Source: Luzula sylvatica (lineage: Eukaryota > Streptophyta > Magnoliopsida > Poales > Juncaceae). From it: a DNA stretch of 64,000 bases. A program made the translations under genes and the position numbers. Under the pieces are notes generated by a model. The model searched no databases. It worked only from the letters and a program-made list of their open reading frames with translations, and was not told the DNA's origin. Where the stretch lies: positions 64,274,366-64,338,365 of the forward strand of contig OX326958.1 of the NCBI GenBank assembly GCA_946800325.1, read 5' to 3'. Positions 13,466-25,963 of the stretch are shown in pieces; the first letter of the stretch is position 1, and each line of letters starts with the position of its first letter.

Positions 13466-14037
13466 TTGTGATGCGTCAAGTTCTATCTTGTCAAGACATC
13501 TGACCAAGAAGAGGAACGCACTAAATAATATTCATCTTCGAATGCAATTGCAGATTTTATTCCCTTACAATCGGAACCAAACTTCAATCTACTAGAACAA
13601 GTCTCCATTGATTTCAATAATCAAGATGATGAATTCTTTGTATAAATCGATATTTCTGGTTGGTTTATATTTATACAACATCAATTTTATCGAAGCACAT
13701 TCAATACCAATTTCTATAAATCGGTTTTCCTATTGAATAAAGATTGAAATTCAATTAGAGCAGTTTGTAAGTTTTAATTTTTAATATGTTATTTTACAGA
13801 TATTACAAAGTTTTAAATTAAGTACTTTTATTTTTAATTTCAATTATGGGGAATTTGCACAAAAATGAACTAAGGAAAAAGTACAATTAATTATGCAGGA
13901 AATTTTTGCAATTTAAGGATAATCAGGGAGTATTTTAATAATTTTCCAATTCATATTTATTATATCTTTTCTAAGCTACAGTTGTGTAGAATGTGAGTTT
14001 ATTGTGAATTCTTCTTTTCAATTTAGGAGATGCTCAG

Positions 14038-14403
14038 ATGCATCAATGCAAAAAGCAAAAACAAACAAAAAAAAATCAATTTAGGGACATCAAGGTTAAA
14101 AGAAAAAAAACTAATTCTTTCTCTTATGCAGAGAAAGGGAAAAACAAAGAATCTGCTACGAAAGATATTGTCTTATTAGGATCGGAAAGTAATTTATACT
14201 CTCGGTCACAATCTTTTGGATACCCGTTATTATCATCTAATTATGTTCTGCAGGTATTAAACAAATTAATATTCATTTTTAAAAGGTTTGATTGATACGA
14301 TTTCATTGCTCAACTCCTTTTTTTCATTAATGTATTGCAGGGACCGTTTGTTTATGGGTTTGGTTCGAAACTTCTCAATGCCATATATGCGAGACATTCG
14401 TAG
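14038..14403 (+). CDS. Two-exon hypothetical ORF inside a Mutator-like element
   Basis: Not recognised. Exon 14038-14253 (72 codons) ends in ctgcag|gtatt. A second exon at 14341-14403 follows a pyrimidine-rich tract and tattgcag, and gives GPFVYGFGSKLL up to a stop; phases agree (0). The 92-residue product is very basic at the N-terminus (KKQKQTKKNQ). The first ATG itself follows a ctcag acceptor-like site, so an upstream exon is possible, perhaps the signal-peptide frame at 13364. Well-formed splice sites inside a transposon suggest a captured gene fragment. No function can be assigned. Confidence 0.3.
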
Positions 14404-15443
14404 GATAATGTCTGTTTGCTAAATTTAATCACGTTAGTTGTAGTAATTGATTTAGTGTTTCTTTACTATTGAAGTTGGATTTATTTTTGTTTACAATTAC
14501 ATCGATTACATCGAGTTATATCATATGTTGAATGATAAACTATTAGTGTTGCTGCCTAAAATGCTTCCCAAAGATTGCTCTAATATTAATGTTAAATTTT
14601 AATTCAGTGAAGTTAACTTTTCTTTTTTGAATAGGAGAGTGAAGTTAACTTGCAACGTATTTTTTTATCAAGAATTCTCACAAAAATATTTCGATACAGA
14701 AAAACTCTATCAAGAATTCTCACAAAAATAGTAAACTCCATATTGTATATTTAGTTCATGATGAAATTATCCTTGTAAAATCAAGTAGTCTTGAAAAACA
14801 AATATCAATAATGAATTTAAAAACAAATAACAATAATGTTCCGTATAATTTACAAAAATAAATAAATAATATTTCATACAATTATCAAGCACTCTCCACT
14901 AGATATGTTCCAACCAAGTCTCTGTAAAAATACAAAATTACAAATCAAAGCATACTTCAAGATAAAAACAAATAACAATGATGTTCCATACAAATTTAAA
15001 AAATAATAATAATGTTCCATACAATAATCGAGCACTCTCCGCTATATATGTTTCGTACAAAAACCTCTGTAAAGTTATAAAATTACAAACCAATACATAC
15101 TTCAAAATAAAACAAATAACAATAATGAATCTAAAAATAAAACTTGCATAAATGCTGGAGGGCTTCTCCAATCCTTGAACATCTTGTCAATTTTGCATTC
15201 CAAACCCTAAAAAAATGAGATAGCATGACCTTCCAGTGGCTGAAACACCTCTAATTGTAAAAATGAAAATATAATTTGTAAAAGTCAAACTCAATAAGCT
15301 GAAATTACGTAACAGGAGTATAGCAAGATTTAGAAATGAGTCCCAATTAAGTGGTCTACTGTTTTATTAGTTTGCGTTGATAAACCAAATGCGTCTAGAA
15401 TCGATAACTATGAGGGTCATGCTTAATTACCAAGTGGAGAGTA
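14404..15443. other. Interior of the nested element, non-coding
   Basis: AT-rich. Short direct repeats (tatcaagaattctcacaaaaat twice near 14670-14730; atgttccatacaa-type words with gcactctcc at 14880-15050). No gene seen. Confidence 0.4.
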
Positions 15444-18146
15444 AGTACAAGCATTAATAAATATGTTAATTAAGCCCAATTGATTCTGATATCAGCTGTA
15501 CATTGATCAAAGTACTAGCAGTAATAAATATGTTAATTAACCCCCAATTGATTCTGATATCAGCTGTACATTGATCAAAGTACTAGCAGTAATAAATATG
15601 TTAATTAACCCCAATTGATTCTGATATCAGATGTACATTGATCAAAGTACTAGCAGTAATAAATATGTTAATTAAGCCCAATTGATTCTGATATCAGCTG
15701 TACATTGATCAAAGTACTAGCAGTAATAAATATGTTAATTAACCCCAATTGATTCTGATATCAGCTGTACATTGATCAAAGTACTAGCAGTAATAAATAT
15801 GTTAATTAACCCCAATTGATTCTGATATCATCTGTACATTGATCAAAGTACTAGCAATAATAAATATGTTAATTAAGCCCAATTGATTCTGATATCAGCT
15901 GTACATTGATCAAAGTACTAGCATTAATAAATATGTTAATTAACCCCAATTGATTCTGATATCAGATGTACATTGATCAAAGTACTAGCAGTAATAAATA
16001 TGTTAATTAAGCCCAATTGATTCTGATATCAGCTGTACATTGATCAAAGTACTAGCAGTAATAAATATGTTAATTAAGCCCAATTGATTCTGATATCAGC
16101 TGTACATTGATCAAAGTACTAGCAGTAATAAATATGTTAATTAAGCCCAATTGATTCTGATATCATCTGTACATTGATCAAAGTACTAGCAGTAATAAAT
16201 ATGTTAATTAAGCCCAATTGATTCTGATATCAGCTGTACATTGATCAAAGTACTAGCAGTAATAAATATGTTAATTTCCCAATTGATTCTGATATCAGCT
16301 GTACATTGATCAAAGTACTAGCAGTAATAAATATGTTAATTAATCCCAATTGATTCTGATATCAGCTGTACATTGATCAAAGTACTAGCAGTAATAAATA
16401 TGTTAATTAAGCCCAATTGATTCTGATATCAGCTGTACATTGATCAAAGTACTAGCAGTAATGTAATAAATATGTTAAATAAGCCCAATTGATTCTGATA
16501 TCAGCTGTACATTGATCAAAGTACTAGCAGTAATAAATATGTTAATTAAGCCCAATTGATTATGATATCAGCTGTACATTGATCAAAGTACTAGCAGTAA
16601 TAAATATGTTAATTAAGCCCAATTGATTCTGATATCAGCTGTACATTGATCAAAGTACTAGCAGTAATAAATATGTTAATTAAGCCCAATTGATTCTGAT
16701 ACCAGCTGTACATTGATCAAAGTACTAGCAGTAATAAATATGTTAATTAAGCCCAATTGATTCTGATACCAGCTGGACATTGATCAAAGTACTAGCATTA
16801 ATAAATATGTTAATTAACCCCAATTGATTCTGATACCAGCTGTACATTGATCAAAATACTAGCAGTAATAAATATGTTAATTAAGCCCAATTGATTCTGA
16901 TATCAGATGTACATTGATCAAAGTACTAGCAGTAATAAATATGTTAATTAAGCCCAATTGATTCTGATATCAGCTGTACATTGATCAAAGTACTAGCAGT
17001 AATAAATATGTTAATTAACCCCAATTGATTCTGATATCAGCTGTACATTGATCAAAGTACTAGCAGTAATAAATATGTTAATTAACCCCAATTGATTCTG
17101 ATATCAGCTGTACATTGATCAAAGTACTAGCAGTAATAAATATGTTAATTAACCCCAATTGATTCTGATATCAGCTGTACATTGATCAAAGTACTAGCAG
17201 TAATAAATATGTTAATTAAGCCCAATTGATTCTGATATCAGCTGTACATTGATCAAAGTACTAGCAGTAATAAATATGTTAATTAAGCCCAATTGATTCT
17301 GATATCAGCTGTACATTGATCAAAGTACTAGCAGTAATAAATATGTTAATTAAGCCCAATTGATTCTGATATCAGCTGTACATTGATCAAAGTACTAGCA
17401 GTAATAAATATGTTAATTAAGCCCAATTGATTCTGATATCAGCTGTACATTGATCAAAGTACTAGCAGTAATAAATATGTTAATTAAGCCCAATTGATTC
17501 TGATATCAGCTGTACATTGATCAAAGTACTAGCAGTAATGTAATAAATATGTTAAATAAGCCCAATTGATTCTGATATCAGCTGTACATTGATCAAAGTA
17601 CTAGCAGTAATAAATATGTTAATTAAGCCCAATTGATTCTGATATCAGCCGTACATTGATCAAAGTACTAGCAGTAATAAATATGTTAATTAAGCCCAAT
17701 TGATTCTGATATCAGCCGTACATTGATCAAAGTACTAGCAGTAATAAATATGTTAATTAAGCCCAATTGATTCTGATACCAGCCGTACATTGATCAAAGT
17801 ACTAGCAGTAATAAATATGTTAATTAAGCCCAATTGATTCTGATACCAGCCGTACATTGATCAAAGTACTAGCAGTAATAAATATGTTAATTAAGCCCAA
17901 TTGATTCTGATACCAGCCGTACATTGATCAAAGTACTAGCAGTAATAAATATGTTAATTAAGCCCAATTGATTCTGATACCAGCTGTACATTGATCAAAA
18001 TACTAGCAGTAATAAATATGTTAATTAAGCCCAATTGATTCTGATACCAGCTGTACATTGATCAAAATACTAGCAGTAATAAATATGTTAATTAAGCTCA
18101 ATTGATTCTGATATCAGCTGTACATTGATCAAAGTACTAGCAGTAA
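15444..18146. repeat. Satellite array, 67-bp unit, about 40 copies
   Basis: Head-to-tail units of 67 bp, for example with agtactagca at 15511, 15579, 15646 and 15713. Copies are almost identical. Common variants are aagccc or aacccc after ttaatt, tatcag or taccag, and agctgt, agatgt or agccgt. One unit carries a 5-bp insertion (gtaatgtaataa) near 16459, and the same variant recurs near 17538, indicating block duplication. Each unit contains a run of short perfect palindromes: agtact, ttaattaa, caattg, gatatc, cagctg, tgtaca and tgatca. It lies inside the nested Mutator-like element. Confidence 0.97.
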
Positions 18147-20131
18147 GTACTACATCATACAAGATGTTTAACAACAACAGTAATAAAAGAAGTTCAATTA
18201 CAATAATAACAATAGCAGTAATACTTACAGAGCAAGTACGAGCTGGTACTTCGATAAAACCTGACGAGGAGTAAAAAAAATCCCCTGATTTCACCAGCGA
18301 ATCAATGGCGATTTCCTCGAATCAATGGAGACGGAGTAACCATAGCGAATCAATGGCTATCTGAAGTCTACAACCAGGGGAGAGATGGATCGTCCAGGGT
18401 TTCGGCTAAAGAAGAGTGATAAGAGCCATTTGGGCATGTTTCAAAGGGTTAAAAAAAGGGGTTTTATCACATTAAATCATTTAGTTGACATATAAAATGT
18501 TCATAATTTTAACATCAATGGAGATTGCATAACTATTTGAATTTGTGTTAATTTCAGGACTAAAAGTTGGAATTTGGCAATTTCGAGATGACGGCTGCAT
18601 TCCTCTCTCTTTTCTGATGAATTTGATATATAATATCATAACATTCAGAGAAGGGATGATAGAGAAAGTGGGTCCCACACCCGAGTGACTCGTTACACGA
18701 ATGGCCACACAGAACAGCCCGCACCAAATCCAAACAACCCATCAACCCAACACTGTTTAGAAGATCCTCTGCGGCCCGGATTCTGTTCAGCCCAAAGAAA
18801 GCCCAAGAATCAACTTAAAATGTATCATTACACGAGTAGCCACACAACAAATGTCACAGAGGATCTTACATGTAACAACCATTTCAGCATTTACTGTTCA
18901 TAACTGCCTCGATTCTTGTCTCCATTTATTGGACAATGGACATCTCCATTGGTTAGGCCATATACAAATTTGAACTAGAAAAAATCAAGATCGAGCTGAA
19001 ACCAAAAATCAATGGACGGCCCATAACTTTCGATTCTGTGGACCAAATTCAGTGAACCAAATATAAAACTTGCACGAAATGAGATCATGGAGATGCTGGT
19101 GGGGTCATTTTTGCAAGATCTGGTCCAGGAAGCACGAATTTTGCCTATAAAGGCTCGGGTTCTGGTTCATAGTAGAAAAAGGGGAGGAGAGACCAATTTA
19201 TCCCATTAAAAAGCTTTAAACACTTTAATCTAGCCACAAGAAAGGATCTGTGAGAGTTTGTTAGGGATCTGAGACACCAGAAGTGGGAATTCGGCTTCCC
19301 ACCTCATACCAGATCCTAGATCAGGTGTGTTCTCGAGTAAGAAGGAGCGTTGAGGTGTTGGTGACATTGGAACACATTCAAGAGAGATCAATACAACCCT
19401 CTTCAAGAGCCATTTCAACCAAATTACCCAAATGCCCCTGGCAAGGGCATTTCAGATTTATTCAGGGGTTTTTCAGGGAAATTGAGCGTTGTCGAGAAGA
19501 ATTGAGAACTCTTCATCCTTCATCTACTCCCGTTAGACCCAAACCTTGGTGGAGGAGCAATCTGAAGCCACTCTCTCACGCACTTAGGTGATTTCTTTCC
19601 TTGTTTGTATAGATTTAGGGTTTTTAAGCTTGGTTTTGGTGATTTATTGTGTCTAACAGTGTTATTTATGATTAATATTGCTTAATTAATGATTACAAAC
19701 CTTTTTCCTATTTTTATGGATTTTATTTGAATTTATTACGAATTTTCCTTGTCATGAAACACTAATTTCTGTTAATCACTGTCCAACATTTGTAATTAAG
19801 AAAAAAGTACAGTTTTGCCCCCCAAACTTGTCAGAAATGTCCACTTTGCCCCCCTACTAAAAGTTGCACATTTTTACCCCCCGAATATTCAAACTTTGTG
19901 CACATTGCCCCCTCCGTCAATTTTCTGTTAAAATCTCAGTTAAGTGATGATGTGGCTGGATACGTGGCAAGATGACATGGCATATAACCCCAACCCGACC
20001 CGCTAAACCCAAATCCGACCCGCTAAACCCTTCTCCTCTCTCAAAAGCCCCAAACCCAACCCGAGCTCTCGCCAGCTCTCTCTCTCTCTCTCTCTCTCTC
20101 TCGCCCCTTCTCTCTCTGTCTCTCTCTCGCC

Positions 20132-20182
<51 letters not shown>

Positions 20183-22927
20183 CCCCTCTCTCTCCTCTCT
20201 CTTCACGAGTTATGGGGCCATTCATGCCATTTCTCAGGCGATGGCTATCATAGCATTTCTCTGGCGAATCCACAACCGGATCCTAGCTCTTCTCTGTTGT
20301 CGAGAATCGCCCAACCACAAGGCTGGCGACGGCTGCTGGAACTCGGCGACGATCCATCAATGATTAGATGTGAATCCACTATGAACGATTACTCTCTCCC
20401 TCTCTCTGGCGACGACGATTAGAACTTGGAGACGGCTGCTGAAGCCATTGGGTAAATTGGGTAATTAGGGTTTTTTTTTACTCGGTTAAGATTTATTATG
20501 GATAATTTGGCAAATTGGAGTTGAATTGGGGATTAGTGTGGCTGAATTTTCGTTTAATATGACTGAAATGTGGTTAAATTAAACTGGTTTAGGGTTTAAC
20601 GTAAGTAAAAATTTTACTTACATTAACATACTCTTAAGAGAATTATTACCAATATAAATCCACTTTGAACAAATTAAACAAATTATAGGGACCAAATTCA
20701 ATTTATAGAAACCCACAGTGATAACTTGAGTTTTAGGGTCGTATTCGAGTTTTACACCAACAATCATATGCTTGTTTTTTGTTGATTTTAGTGCTTGGTC
20801 AAGCTGTCGGTGTCTTGCCTATCTACACTCATGGACGATCAAGCCCAAGCAATCTCGCGCAGCAGAGAGGACCAGATACACAGTCGTGGAAAATGAGGGA
20901 CTAAAGTGCAAAATTGCGGAAATGGCGAAAGACCAAAAGTTTTTTCTTGTGCGAAAGGAAGAGGGATGTAGATTGGTTGAACAAAAAGGTAGTGGAGTTA
21001 GAGATTTGTTTAGTGTTATGAGTAATTCGATTAGGGTTAGGGTTAGTGTTATGAAATTAACATTTGTGTATGGATTTTATAATTCGAAAATGCATGGTTG
21101 TGCCAGCAATGTCTATTTTTTTTATTTATTTTTTAGTCGTTATGTACAATTTTGTTATTTTTTGTGTGAATACCAACGGTACCATTCATACATGTTCATG
21201 TACATCTCATTAATCATAATTTCATATACAATTCCTGATACCATCCATACAATGGTACCAGTCTTTAAATGTTGTTCTTTGAGGCATTCTGAACGGCATA
21301 TATGTAAAATTCTGAAGGGTATATATGTAAAATTCTGAAGCTAAGACATGACATGATACATACATTCTAACGAGACATAATACCTACGCTGTACAAATCA
21401 AACCATTACAAGTCGATAAATACACAAGACACAACACAATCCTCGATTCATTTTAACTTGTACATTCTAAAAATTACAAGCCAATCCTCGACTCAACAAT
21501 TCTAAAACATAACTCTAATCAATAAATAAATTCGATATAAAACATTCCAACTTCGAGTCGTCCATCTTCGAGTATTCCAACTTCGAGCTAAATCTGAGAA
21601 AATAAAATCTTATTAGAAATATCTTTGTATTATTGAAGGGTGTCTTTGTAATTTTGAAAAAAAGGAAATGTTATTATATATATTTGTATTATACCAGTTT
21701 AGTAGCTCCAATTTTACTGAATTTTGCGAAAGTCATCCATTATTTTGAATTCTGCAAATGTAGCAAAATGTTAAAAAATTTGAATTCGATGAATTCATTT
21801 CCTAATTCAGCTCCAATTTTCCAAAGTATCCAGAAAAAATCCTAATTCAGCCATATAGAATCCTAATTCAGCTCCAATTTTAAAAAATAAACCCAAATCA
21901 CTTCACTTTGCCTACTTTGATCCTTAAATGCTAACCTTAAATTTGGAGTCGCGACCAACATAATAAAGAGCAATAAGGAAAAGAATACTCACCATCGTGT
22001 TGGCTTCTGCGAGCGGATACAAGAGTGATTCTGAGAAAAATGCGTTTTTCTAGGGTTAGGGTTATAAAATATGTCTGGAATTTCATTAGTGGGAAAGAGC
22101 ACATAGACGTGAGAGAGAACCGTGATGTGAGAGAGCACATAGCATAGAGAGACACATGGAGAGAGGAACATGTTCCGTCTTGGAGAAATCCAAGAGAAAG
22201 GAAGAACATTCAAATGAGTTCAGACTGTGTATTTTGGAGCTGATCTCAGCGTAGAGAGAGAAGGGGCGAGAGAGAGAGAGAGAGCTGGCGAGAGAGAGAG
22301 AGAGAGATTGATTCGAAACGTACTGGATATTTTTAGCTGAACATCCATACTTTAATTCAATACCAATATAATCTCATTTGGGTTTCTAGATCCTTAGTTA
22401 TTTCAATTACAAAACAGTTCAAACGTAATATTGATTCAAAAACTTAACTGGATATTTTCACAAATATGTCAGGGACTGTTTTGTAATTCCTTAATAACTT
22501 TTTATCTACGACTAAAAATTACACCAAAATTGTACCAAATCTGTATAATATCATTGGAAACAAATTGTGGGAATTTGAAATAAATATTCGAAATTTATGA
22601 ATTAATAATCTAAATAAACTTACGTATTTCCTCGTGGATCGATACTCGTATTTATCCAATACTACTTTTATTATAAAAACTTTTGTTGTGCAAAACGACC
22701 CTCAACAAAGAGCAAGATGAAGCTGTGTGAGAGAGCGAGCGAGAGAGAGAGAGAAAGAGGCGAGATTTTAGGGATTTCATCCCCAAACTGATGATAGAGT
22801 ATCTGTTAATGTTAACGGAGAGTGTTAATACTCCATAAAGAAAGATCAGATCAGGATTTAATCGGACGGTGAAGAAGCTATTTGGACAAACTTTGTGCCC
22901 AAAGGACTTTGGGCAAACCCCGAACCC
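18147..22927. other. Right half of the nested element
   Basis: No gene supported. It holds moderately GC-rich non-coding DNA (18.7-19.6 kb) and a stretch beginning ttttgccccccaaact at about 19812 that looks like a Mutator-type terminus with no matching partner. Two CT arrays with cgcc spacers at 20070-20180 have an inverted counterpart at 22262-22310. The terminal inverted arm is at 22735-22927. Open frames here are mostly low-complexity. Confidence 0.4.
20070..20185. repeat. Interrupted CT microsatellite
   Basis: CT dinucleotide runs separated by cgccagctctc and cgcccc spacers. The reverse-complement arrangement (GA runs with gagctggcgag and ggggcgag) occurs at 22262-22310, so the two form a long imperfect inverted repeat. 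Confidence 0.85.
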
Positions 22928-23950
22928 CTTTTTAATAAGTAATTGAATCTGCACCTCCATAATTTTTGCAATCCTTAGATTACAAAATTTGGTTTTAGCT
23001 GTTTTCTTTTTCTCAAAATATTGAGCTGATTTCTTTCTTTATTTGAAATTTTGTCGGTTGATTCAGTTCAATCACATTGTATGAAAATAAGGAAGCCATT
23101 GTTGTATCGTTTCTGTTGTTTTATAAAGTCATTTTTTTTTAATTGAAGCTTGTGTACGAACACTTAAGAAAGAGAGAGTATACGGGATAAATTTACACGA
23201 AATTACGCTGTTTTCTACAATTGAATCTTAATTCAATCATGAATCTGACAAAATAAATTTGGATTGATCATTTTTAACTTGCATATCTAAAACATAGACG
23301 ATTTAATATTGTTGAATATAGGTACACAATGCTTCAAGTGGATCTCATGATTGCAACAAGCAAATGCCAACATTAAAATCATTAAATGACATATATTTGG
23401 ATTAGTCGGGGGATATGGAGGATAATTGTTTTGATTTTTTAGAAGTTATTTGACTCTCTTTGTAATACGTGTATCCTTGTTGATTGATGCAAGAGTTTCT
23501 TTTTGAAAGAGATTGATGCAGGAGTAGAGTTTTTATTTTATTTTTATGTTTATTGTTAAAAAAAAGTTGTCTAAAACAATATCAATATATTGATTGATAA
23601 CACAAAATAAATTTTAATGGTTCTAAGAACAAGTAAGCCTTAAATGAACTGGTAATGTTTTTGTCTTATCAACTGATTCCAAGACCTTGTCATGCATAAA
23701 AAACATTACAACAAAATTCATGAACGTTTGTGACAACAATATCATGCCTTAAAAGCACACATCTTAAATACCAAACGGAGAATATTGGAAAGAGAGCTGA
23801 CAGCAAAAGTAAATACCAAACGGAGACAATAAAAAACAAACGGCTGTTAGTTTGTGAAATTAATCATATCAAGCACACATCTTAATGTAAATCAAAGGGT
23901 TAAAAAAGTGAGAGCACCAACCCCTTGGTGCTCTTAAAAACACCACAGCC

Positions 23951-23993
<43 letters not shown>

Positions 23994-23999
23994 ACATTT

Positions 24000-25284
24000 T
24001 TTTTTTAGTGTTTGTACAATTTGGTGAAAAGTTACGTAGTTAACGATTCGATCCAAACCATCTCAAAACACGTTATTTGGACTCCTCGGAGCATTAAAAG
24101 AATGTTATGAATCGAAAAATAAACTTTCTTAGTGTTTGTAAAATTTGGTGAAAAGTTGTGTAGTAAAAGAAACGATACAAATGATCTAAAAACACATCAT
24201 TTGAACTTCTCAAAGCGTTAAAAGATTGTTATGAATCGAAAAGAAAACTTTCTTTGTGTTTGTACAATTTGGTGAAAAGTTACGTAGTAAAAGATTCGAT
24301 CCAAACCATCTCAAAAACATGTTATTTGGACTCCTCAAAGCGTTAAAAGATTGTTATGAATTGAAAAACAAACTTTCATAGTGTGTAAAATTTGATGAAA
24401 AGTTGTGTAGTAAAAAGATACGATACAAATGATCTAAAAACGGGTTATTTGAACACCTCAAAGCGTAAAAAAATTGCTATAAATCGAAAAACAAATTTTC
24501 TTAGTGTTTGTAAAATTTAGTGAAAAGTTATGTAGTAAAATATACGATACAAATGATCTAAAAACGGGTTATTTGAACACCTCAAATCGTAAAAAGATTG
24601 CTATGAATCGAAAAACAAAATTTCTTAGTGTTCGTAAAATTTGGTGTAAAGTTATGTCGTAAAAGATACAATACAAATGTTCTAAAAACACGTTATTTGA
24701 ACTCCTCAAAACGTAAAACGATTGCTATAAATCGAAAAGAAAATTTTCTTAGTGTTTGTACAATTTGGTGAAAAGTTACGTAGTTAAATATTCGATCCAA
24801 AACATTTCAAAACACGTTATTTGGACTTCTCGGAGCATTAAAAGAATGTTATGAATCGAAAAACAAACTTTCTTAATGTTTGTAAAATTTGGTGAAAAGT
24901 TGTGTCGTAAAAGAAACGATACAAATGATATAAAAACACGTTATTTGAACTCCTCAAAACGTAAAATGATTGCTATGAATCAAAAAGAAAAACTTTCTTA
25001 GTGTTTGTACAATTTGGTGAAAAATTACGTAGTTAAAGATTTGATCCAAACCATCTCAAAACACGTTATTTGGACTCCTCGGAGCATTAAAAGAATGTTA
25101 TGAATCGAAAAACAAACTTTCTTAGTGTTTGTAAAATTTGGTGAAAAGTTATGTAGTAAAAGATACAATACAAATGTTATAAAAACACGTTATTTGAACT
25201 CCTCAAACCGTAAAACGATTGCTATGAATCAAAAACAAAACTTTCTTAGTGTTTGTACAATTTGGTGAAAAATTACGTAGTTAA
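24000..25284. repeat. Tandem repeat, about 124-bp unit, about 10 copies
   Basis: Starts of the ttagtgtttgt word fall near 24006, 24129, 24252, 24378, 24500, 24625, 24748, 24872, 24998, 25122 and 25246. Two unit types occur. Type A has tacaatttggtgaaaagtta, cgtagtta and ctcggagcatt. Type B has taaaatttggtgaaaagttg and gatacaaatgatctaaaaac. They alternate in part. The array abuts the right end of the outer element and is truncated at 25284. Confidence 0.93.
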
Positions 25285-25493
25285 GGAATCTAAAAAAAGA
25301 ATCCAGGCGTGCAAAATACTGGTAGAATATACTATTCAAATTAGCAAAATATATTATTGATCCAATATGTTAACATAGTTAAAATTGAGAATAAAATAAT
25401 ACATTTTCGATCATATATTTTGATAAATACAAGAATATATTTTGCTAATTTCAATAGTATATTTTGGTCTTTGGATTCTTTTTAAGGATTCTT
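25285..25493. mobile_element. Small inverted-repeat element (MITE-like)
   Basis: The left end ggaatctaaaaaaagaatcc is matched by the reverse complement of the right end (aagaatccttaaaaagaatcc region, split here). Inside, aatatactattcaaattagc on the left pairs with gctaatttcaatagtatatt on the right. A 5-bp gttaa occurs at 25280-25284 and 25494-25498 and may be the target duplication. It interrupts the last unit of the 124-bp tandem repeat. Confidence 0.6.
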
Positions 25494-25502
25494 GTTAACA
25501 TA

Positions 25503-25503
25503 C

Positions 25504-25578
<75 letters not shown>
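25503..25578. repeat. Microsatellite (AT)n(GT)n
   Basis: Alternating TA to about 25536, then an uninterrupted GT run to about 25578. Confidence 0.95.
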
Positions 25579-25581
<3 letters not shown>

Positions 25582-25963
25582 CAACACTTCAAGGTTTTAG
25601 ATGGAAATACACATGTTGTGCAAACAATTACTTGCATTGTGCATGAATATATTAATGGAACTCACATAACATCTGTTGAGTTTGATCAAGATGACAATGA
25701 TCATTGATTACTCGAGTTTTTGGTTAAAAAAAAATACTTTCAGATTTCAAATGATTTTTAATTCTGGTACAACAAATATGATTTAGGGTTAGACAAATAT
25801 GATACGACAAAAGCTTTAGTGTGGGCACAGCAAGTATGGCATAGCAAAGATTAGGTCTAGGATTGGCCAAATAATTTATAATTTCATGCACTAATATTTT
25901 CTCCATTGGATAGTTAAAAAAAAGTTATAATTTAATGCTCTAATGCATTTTTACATTGGATAA

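Larger units (their letters stand above)
13105..22927. mobile_element. Nested Mutator-like element, 9.8 kb, 9-bp TSD
   Basis: The left terminus gggtccggggcttgcccaaa pairs with the right terminus, whose reverse complement reads gggttcggggtttgcccaaa. The arms stay similar for about 180 bases (gattaaatc, ccgttaaca, actctatc, then a CT run on the left against a GA run on the right). The exact 9-bp target duplication ctttttaat is at 13096-13104 and 22928-22936. No transposase motifs were found inside. The interior carries gene-like exons at 13.36-14.40 kb and a 2.7-kb satellite array. It inserted into the outer element 12387-23950. Confidence 0.82.
12387..23950. mobile_element. Large long-TIR DNA element (outer, Mutator-like)
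   Basis: The left end, ggctatggtgcttctaagag with continuation caccaagagggttggtgctc, is matched by the reverse complement of the right end near 23900-23950 (ggctgtggtgtttttaagag, caccaaggggttggtgctc). The similarity continues inwards for about 170 bases on both sides through the words cctttgatt and aacagccgtttg. No exact target duplication can be read because both flanks are AT microsatellite. Long terminal inverted repeats without a visible transposase fit a non-autonomous Mutator-like element. It is split by the nested element at 13105-22927, which has its own target duplication. Confidence 0.65.

Noticed and set aside
15444..18146. Regular repeats suggestive of a CRISPR array
   Set aside because: Units are contiguous with no unique spacers, and the host is a plant; it is a satellite.
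18871..19760. Possible solo LTR starting tgtaacaacc with a TATA-like word at about 19145
   Set aside because: No matching CA end with a 5-bp target duplication and no second copy in the window.
19917..20273. Arg/Glu and Ser/Leu repeat frames
   Set aside because: They are produced by the CT microsatellite.
21029..21050. Telomere-like ttagggttaggg
   Set aside because: Only about three short units, not the plant heptamer in series; chance or background.
20772..21338. 188-codon frame inside the nested element
   Set aside because: Composition changes from mixed to Tyr/Phe-rich AT translation, with no family resemblance; likely chance.
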